Shown piece after piece: positions 5,950-8,915 of a stretch of 8,915 bases of DNA (position 1 is the first letter of the stretch; each line of letters opens with the position of its first letter). This stretch comes from Hyphomicrobiales bacterium. Its GTDB lineage: Bacteria > Pseudomonadota > Alphaproteobacteria > Rhizobiales > Rhizobiaceae. The DNA is taken from contig JAATGD010000412.1 in NCBI GenBank assembly GCA_015654965.1, forward strand, positions 1-8,915, given 5' to 3'. The notes below the pieces were generated by a model. The model ran no database searches. It saw only the letters and a program-made list of their open reading frames with translations, and had not been told where the DNA came from. Position numbers and translations under genes: made by a program.

Positions 5950-7239
5950 ATGTCCTATTTTCCTCAATGGAAACTTTCGGAAAAAAACGCGATCGTCCTG
6001 CCGGATGAACGGTTGCCAACCGCCATGGCAATCCCGATGGGGGTGCAGCATTTGCTTGCCATGTCCGGCTCCACCATCGTCGCACCTTTGCTGATGGGGT
6101 TTGACCCAAACCTCGCCATCTTCTTCTCAGGTATCGGCACGCTGCTGTTCTTCCTGATCACTGGCGGACGAGTACCGAGCTATCTCGGTTCTTCCTTTGC
6201 ATTCATTGCCGTGGTGATTGCGGTCACAGGCTATGCCGGAAGCGGCCCTAATCCCAATATCGGCCTTGCGCTGGGCGGTATTATCGCCTGCGGCGCACTT
6301 TATGCCATTATTGGTCTGATCGTCATGGGGATCGGGGCTGGATGGGTCGAAAAACTGATGCCGCCGGTTGTAACCGGTGCGATTGGTGTCTCCATCGGCC
6401 TCAACCTTGCACCCGTTGCCGTCGGGCAGCTGAAAGGCAGCGGCGCGCATATAAGCATTGCGCTTTTAACGGTTCTGAGCATGGCGCTTGTATCGGCCTA
6501 TGGTCCCAAAGGCACAAAACGCTTTTCCGTCCTGATTGCACTTGCGGTTGGATATTGTCTGGTTCTCGTCTTCGGCAATCTGTTTGCCTTGTTGCCAGGC
6601 ATTGATTTCAGCCATGTGAAGAACGCTGCATGGTTCGGTTTTCCGCATTTTGTAACGCCTGAATTCAACTGGTCGGCAATCACGCTCATTGCACCCGTGG
6701 CTGTTGTTCTGGTCGCGGAAAATCTCGGGCATATCAAGGCGCTCGGTTCCATTACGGGACAGAATATGGACCGTTTTATTGGCCGTGGCTTTTTCGCCGA
6801 TGGTGTTGCCACGATGATTTCCGGCTCCGGCGGCGGCACGGGCGTTACGACTTACGCTGAAAATATCGGCGTCATGGCCATGACCAAGGTTTATTCGACG
6901 CTGATTTTCGTCATTGCAGCTATTATCGCCATTGCCCTGAGTCTGTCACCGAAATTCGGCGCCATGTTGCAGACCATTCCGGCGCCTGTGCTGGCCGGTC
7001 TTGCCGTATCGGTCTTCGGCCTGATTGCCTCCGCCATGGCGCGTATCTGGGTCGTCAATCATGTTGATTTTTTCGATCCGCGTAATCTTTTCACGGTCGG
7101 TGTCGCGCTGGTTTTCGGTGCCGGTGATTTTACGCTCACCATTGGCAATTTCAGCATCGGCGGCATCGGCACTTCGACTTTTGCAGCGCTGATCCTTTAT
7201 CAGTTGCTCGGTATCGGGCGACGCGATGCGGTGAAATAA
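5950..7239 (+). CDS. rutG: NCS2-family uracil/pyrimidine permease, RutG-like
   Basis: This 429-residue, highly hydrophobic inner-membrane protein of the nucleobase:cation symporter-2 family imports uracil or related pyrimidines, probably with protons. It is the usual length and should have 14 membrane segments. The family marks are all present: MGVQH (QH at 33-34), LLMGFDPNL, SGIGTLLFFLITGGRVPSYL, MPPVVTGAIG, VAENLGH with Glu257, and GGTGVTTYAENIGVMAMTKV with Glu304. These two Glu residues probably match the two uracil-binding glutamates of E. coli UraA. By memory the wording is closer to RutG (DERLP near the start, SYLGSS, LVAENLGH, SPKFGA) than to UraA, hence the symbol. No other rut genes are in the window, so a role in the Rut pathway is not shown, and xanthine or thymine transport cannot be excluded. 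The ATG at 5950 has AAAGAGA at 5937-5943. The leader is AT-rich (5881-5949); I found no convincing attenuator or promoter in it. Confidence 0.9.
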   Translation: MSYFPQWKLSEKNAIVLPDERLPTAMAIPMGVQHLLAMSGSTIVAPLLMGFDPNLAIFFSGIGTLLFFLITGGRVPSYLGSSFAFIAVVIAVTGYAGSGPNPNIGLALGGIIACGALYAIIGLIVMGIGAGWVEKLMPPVVTGAIGVSIGLNLAPVAVGQLKGSGAHISIALLTVLSMALVSAYGPKGTKRFSVLIALAVGYCLVLVFGNLFALLPGIDFSHVKNAAWFGFPHFVTPEFNWSAITLIAPVAVVLVAENLGHIKALGSITGQNMDRFIGRGFFADGVATMISGSGGGTGVTTYAENIGVMAMTKVYSTLIFVIAAIIAIALSLSPKFGAMLQTIPAPVLAGLAVSVFGLIASAMARIWVVNHVDFFDPRNLFTVGVALVFGAGDFTLTIGNFSIGGIGTSTFAALILYQLLGIGRRDAVK

Positions 7240-7255
7240 TATTGCGAATTTTTAT

Positions 7256-7297
7256 AAAAAACCCCGGAAGGCAGCCTGCCTTCCGGGGTTTTGTTTT
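7256..7297. terminator. Strong bidirectional terminator between convergent genes
   Basis: A 16-bp perfect stem (AAAACCCCGGAAGGCA at 7258-7273 with TGCCTTCCGGGGTTTT at 7277-7292) has a 3-base loop GCC. T runs follow it on the + strand (TTTTGTTTT to 7297), and an A run precedes it (7256-7261), which becomes a T run on the - strand. It starts 17 bases after the permease stop and can also catch transcripts from the dehydrogenase operon running leftwards. Confidence 0.93.
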
Positions 7298-7329
7298 GGG
7301 TGAAACCAAGAGAATTTCCAGCAAAAGTG

Positions 7330-7454
7330 CGAAGCGTCTTCGTAGGGAAATCAGTCCACTGGACTGATTTCTGATCCTGCTTCGATGCACAGGATAATGC
7401 GTAAAAACAAATATTTAAAGCGGTTCCACCGGTTCCGTCAAAACAGGAACCGCT
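7330..7454. repeat. Palindromic mosaic intergenic element (RIME/Bru-RS-like)
   Basis: About 125 bases carry four successive inverted repeats. They are CGAAG/CTTCG (7330-7342); a near-perfect 25-base palindrome, GAAATCAGTCCA and its complement around one central C (7347-7371); ATCCTG/CAGGAT (7374-7395); and AGCGGTTCC/GGAACCGCT (7419-7427 with 7446-7454). A, T-rich GCGTAAAAACAAATATTTAA joins the last two. This layout and wording resemble the short multi-copy palindromic elements of Rhizobiales chromosomes (RIME elements, and Bru-RS in Brucella). Membership is inferred from memory; the window holds only this copy. It lies between convergent genes, the usual location. The last hairpin may double as the terminator of the - strand dehydrogenase gene, 15 bases past its stop. 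Confidence 0.6.
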
Positions 7455-7468
7455 CTATGCTTTGGCGT

Positions 7469-8347
7469 TTATTTTTCGAGACGCGAAAGAAGAGAAGACG
7501 TATCCCAGCGGCTACCGCCATTCTGCTGCACTTCCTTGTAAAACTGGTCCACAAGGGCTGTGACAGGCAGGCGGGCACCATTGCGATCGGCTTCATCGAG
7601 GCAGATGCCAAGATCCTTGCGCATCCAGTCGACGGCAAAGCCGAAATCATATTTGCCTTCATTCATGGTCGCGGAGCGGTTTTCCATCTGCCACGATCCG
7701 GCAGCGCCCTTGGAGATGACCGAAATCAGTTTTTCGATATCAAGTCCGGCCTTTTTGCCAAAATGAATGCCTTCAGCCAATCCTTGCACAAGACCGGCAA
7801 TGCAGATCTGGTTGACCATCTTGGCCAACTGTCCCGAGCCTGCCGGTCCCATCAGTCCGACGGAACGGGCATAGGCATCGATGATCGGGCGCGCGCGCTC
7901 GAACACATTTTCGGACGCACCAACCATAACGGTGAGTACCCCATTTTCAGCGCCGGCCTGACCACCTGAAACCGGCGCATCGATGAAGTGAAAGCCACGC
8001 TTCTCGGCCTCCTCGGAGAGTTCACGTGCGACTTCTGCGGAAGCGGTGGTGTTGTCGATAAAAATCGCCCCTTGCTTCATCGTGGCAAAAGCCCCGTCCG
8101 GGCCGGTGGTGACCGAACGCAGATCATCATCATTGCCAACACAGGCAAAGATGAAATCGGCATCACGGGCGGCTTGTGCAGGCGTTCCTGCAAAATGGCC
8201 GCCAAATTCCTTGGCCCATTTTTCGGCCTTAGCCACGGTGCGGTTATAGACCGTGACCTCATGTCCCCCCTTGGTCTTGAGATGACCCGCCATCGGATAT
8301 CCCATTACGCCAAGACCAAGAAAGGCCACTTTTACGGTCGTCGTCAT
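7469..8347 (-). CDS. Beta-hydroxyacid dehydrogenase, 3-hydroxyisobutyrate dehydrogenase-like NAD(P)-dependent oxidoreductase
   Basis: This 292-residue soluble enzyme is the usual length for the family that oxidises 3-hydroxyisobutyrate, tartronate semialdehyde-type compounds and similar beta-hydroxyacids. The N-terminal Rossmann fold starts with VAFLGLGVMGYPMAGHL (Gly11, Gly13, Gly16). VYNRT at 33-37 has Arg36 after the second strand, where acidic residues favour NAD, so NADP is a reasonable guess. The substrate motif DAPVSGGQAGAENGVLTVMV is at 123-142. The catalytic Lys is K176 in GSGQLAKMVNQ, with Asn179 nearby. The C-terminal all-helical domain carries AAGSWQMENR and DWMRKDLGICLDEA, a wording I associate with a proteobacterial subgroup of unknown substrate, so mmsB or garR is not assigned. 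GGAGG at 8356-8360 precedes the ATG by eight bases. Another ATG, seven bases upstream, is out of frame. It follows a GST gene by 20 bases and is probably cotranscribed with it. Confidence 0.9.
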   Translation of the reverse strand: MTTTVKVAFLGLGVMGYPMAGHLKTKGGHEVTVYNRTVAKAEKWAKEFGGHFAGTPAQAARDADFIFACVGNDDDLRSVTTGPDGAFATMKQGAIFIDNTTASAEVARELSEEAEKRGFHFIDAPVSGGQAGAENGVLTVMVGASENVFERARPIIDAYARSVGLMGPAGSGQLAKMVNQICIAGLVQGLAEGIHFGKKAGLDIEKLISVISKGAAGSWQMENRSATMNEGKYDFGFAVDWMRKDLGICLDEADRNGARLPVTALVDQFYKEVQQNGGSRWDTSSLLSRLEK

Positions 8348-8355
8348 TTGTCATT

Positions 8356-8360
8356 CCTCC
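8356..8360 (-). promoter_or_regulatory. Ribosome binding site of the dehydrogenase gene
   Basis: CCTCC on the + strand reads GGAGG on the - strand, eight bases before the ATG at 8347. It lies inside the 20-base gap after the GST stop codon, leaving no room for a promoter there, which supports cotranscription. Confidence 0.88.
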
Positions 8361-8367
8361 AGAAAGA

Positions 8368-8915
8368 TCAGGTGAGCGGCGTCATCACAGCCGAGCGATA
8401 GGCGGGACGCACCTTCAACCGTTCATACCAGTTTTCAAGTTTTGGCAGGGAAGGACGTTCGATCGGAAATTCAAACCATGCATAGGCGAAACAACCGATC
8501 GGCATGTCGCCAAGACCGAAATTTTCACCCGAAAACCATGGGGCCTGTTCGAGCGCCTGATTGGCAATCGTCATGGAGCGTGCAAGGCCGTCCAGCCCCT
8601 GTTGCAGGATTGCCGGATCGCGCTTGTCCTGCGGCAGACGGACGAGGTGCATAATCACATCGCGAAAATCGCCTTGAAGGGTGGTCGATGCCCAGTCCAT
8701 CCATTTTTCCGCCTGTGCGCGCTGCGCCGCGTCCTCGATCCACAGGCTGTTTTTGCCATAGCTGGCTGCAAGATAGCGCGTGATGACGTTGGATTCCCAC
8801 AGAACCGTTTCACCATCTTCCAGCAAGGGCACGAGGCCATTGGGATTGCGCGCCAGAAAGGCAGGGTCATCGAGGCCGCCGAATTGTCCTCCGGCGTCGA
8901 ACTGCTGGTACTCAA
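8368..8915 (-). CDS. Glutathione S-transferase family protein (5' end outside window)
   Basis: The frame is open from the right edge to a TGA at 8368-8370, showing the last 181 residues; family members are about 205-215 long, so roughly 25-30 N-terminal residues are missing. The visible part starts in the thioredoxin-like domain: FDAGGQFGGLDDPAFLARNP, then NPNGLVPLLEDGE with the cis-Pro of the NGxVP motif, then the glutathione-contacting WESNVITRYLA (Glu-Ser pair). The helical C-terminal domain follows, with WMDWASTTLQGDF and LGDMPIGCFAYAWFEF; the GxxD-type N-capping motif is present as NFGLGDMPIG. The catalytic Ser, Cys or Tyr near the N-terminus is outside the window, so class and activity are undetermined. 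GSTs conjugate glutathione to electrophiles or act as glutathione-dependent reductases or isomerases in the cytoplasm. An internal GTG at 8832 is not the start, because conserved family sequence lies upstream of it. The dehydrogenase gene follows after 20 bases. Confidence 0.9.
   Translation of the reverse strand, partial: EYQQFDAGGQFGGLDDPAFLARNPNGLVPLLEDGETVLWESNVITRYLAASYGKNSLWIEDAAQRAQAEKWMDWASTTLQGDFRDVIMHLVRLPQDKRDPAILQQGLDGLARSMTIANQALEQAPWFSGENFGLGDMPIGCFAYAWFEFPIERPSLPKLENWYERLKVRPAYRSAVMTPLT

Noticed and set aside
7385..7969. 194-residue open frame on the + strand
   Set aside because: It lies mostly antisense to the well-supported dehydrogenase and starts within the palindromic element; it is a shadow frame.
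8368..8832. A 154-residue GST starting at the GTG at 8832
   Set aside because: The GTG is the Val of the conserved NPNGLVP motif; the reading frame and family sequence continue to the window edge.
1..8915. A defence island, CRISPR array, prophage or insertion sequence
   Set aside because: No spaced direct repeats, transposase, integrase or nuclease-like genes were seen; all genes are housekeeping or transport types with uniform composition.

Overview
The window looks like an ordinary stretch of core chromosome from a Brucellaceae member (Brucella in the broad sense, including former Ochrobactrum). The basis is the gene content, a PopZ-type polar organiser lying between a TolC-family gene and valS (an arrangement I recall from other Alphaproteobacteria), protein sequences of rhizobial flavour, and a palindrome-rich intergenic element typical of this order. 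This assignment comes from recognition by eye; no database search was run.

Layout, left to right. On the + strand: the C-terminal 116 residues of a TolC-family outer membrane channel (3-353) with a UUCG-loop terminator; popZ (639-1322) with its own terminator; valS (1457-4189), preceded by a perfect 14-bp palindrome and followed by a strong terminator; a 305-base AT-rich, hairpin-rich gap after that terminator; a FadL/OmpP1-type outer membrane protein with signal peptide (4562-5818); and a RutG-like NCS2 pyrimidine permease (5950-7239) ending in a 16-bp-stem, probably bidirectional terminator. A palindromic mosaic element (about 7330-7454) fills the convergent junction. On the - strand, reading leftwards from the right edge: a glutathione S-transferase whose start lies beyond the window (8368-8915) and, 20 bases downstream, a beta-hydroxyacid (3-hydroxyisobutyrate-type) dehydrogenase (7469-8347). 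These two probably form an operon.

How the genes relate. TolC, PopZ and ValS serve export, cell-pole organisation and translation. Each ends in its own hairpin, so they are probably separate transcription units kept together by ancestry, not one operon. The FadL-like porin and the pyrimidine permease both concern uptake, one across the outer and one across the inner membrane, but nothing shows that they act on the same substrate. The GST and dehydrogenase pair suggests small-molecule or detoxification metabolism with an unknown substrate.

I found no mobile element, CRISPR array, tRNA or rRNA, defence module or other undescribed system. The points worth a second look are an apparent Asp-to-Tyr change in the ValRS editing domain, the valS upstream palindrome, overlapping alternative hairpins in the valS-fadL gap, and the intergenic mosaic repeat.
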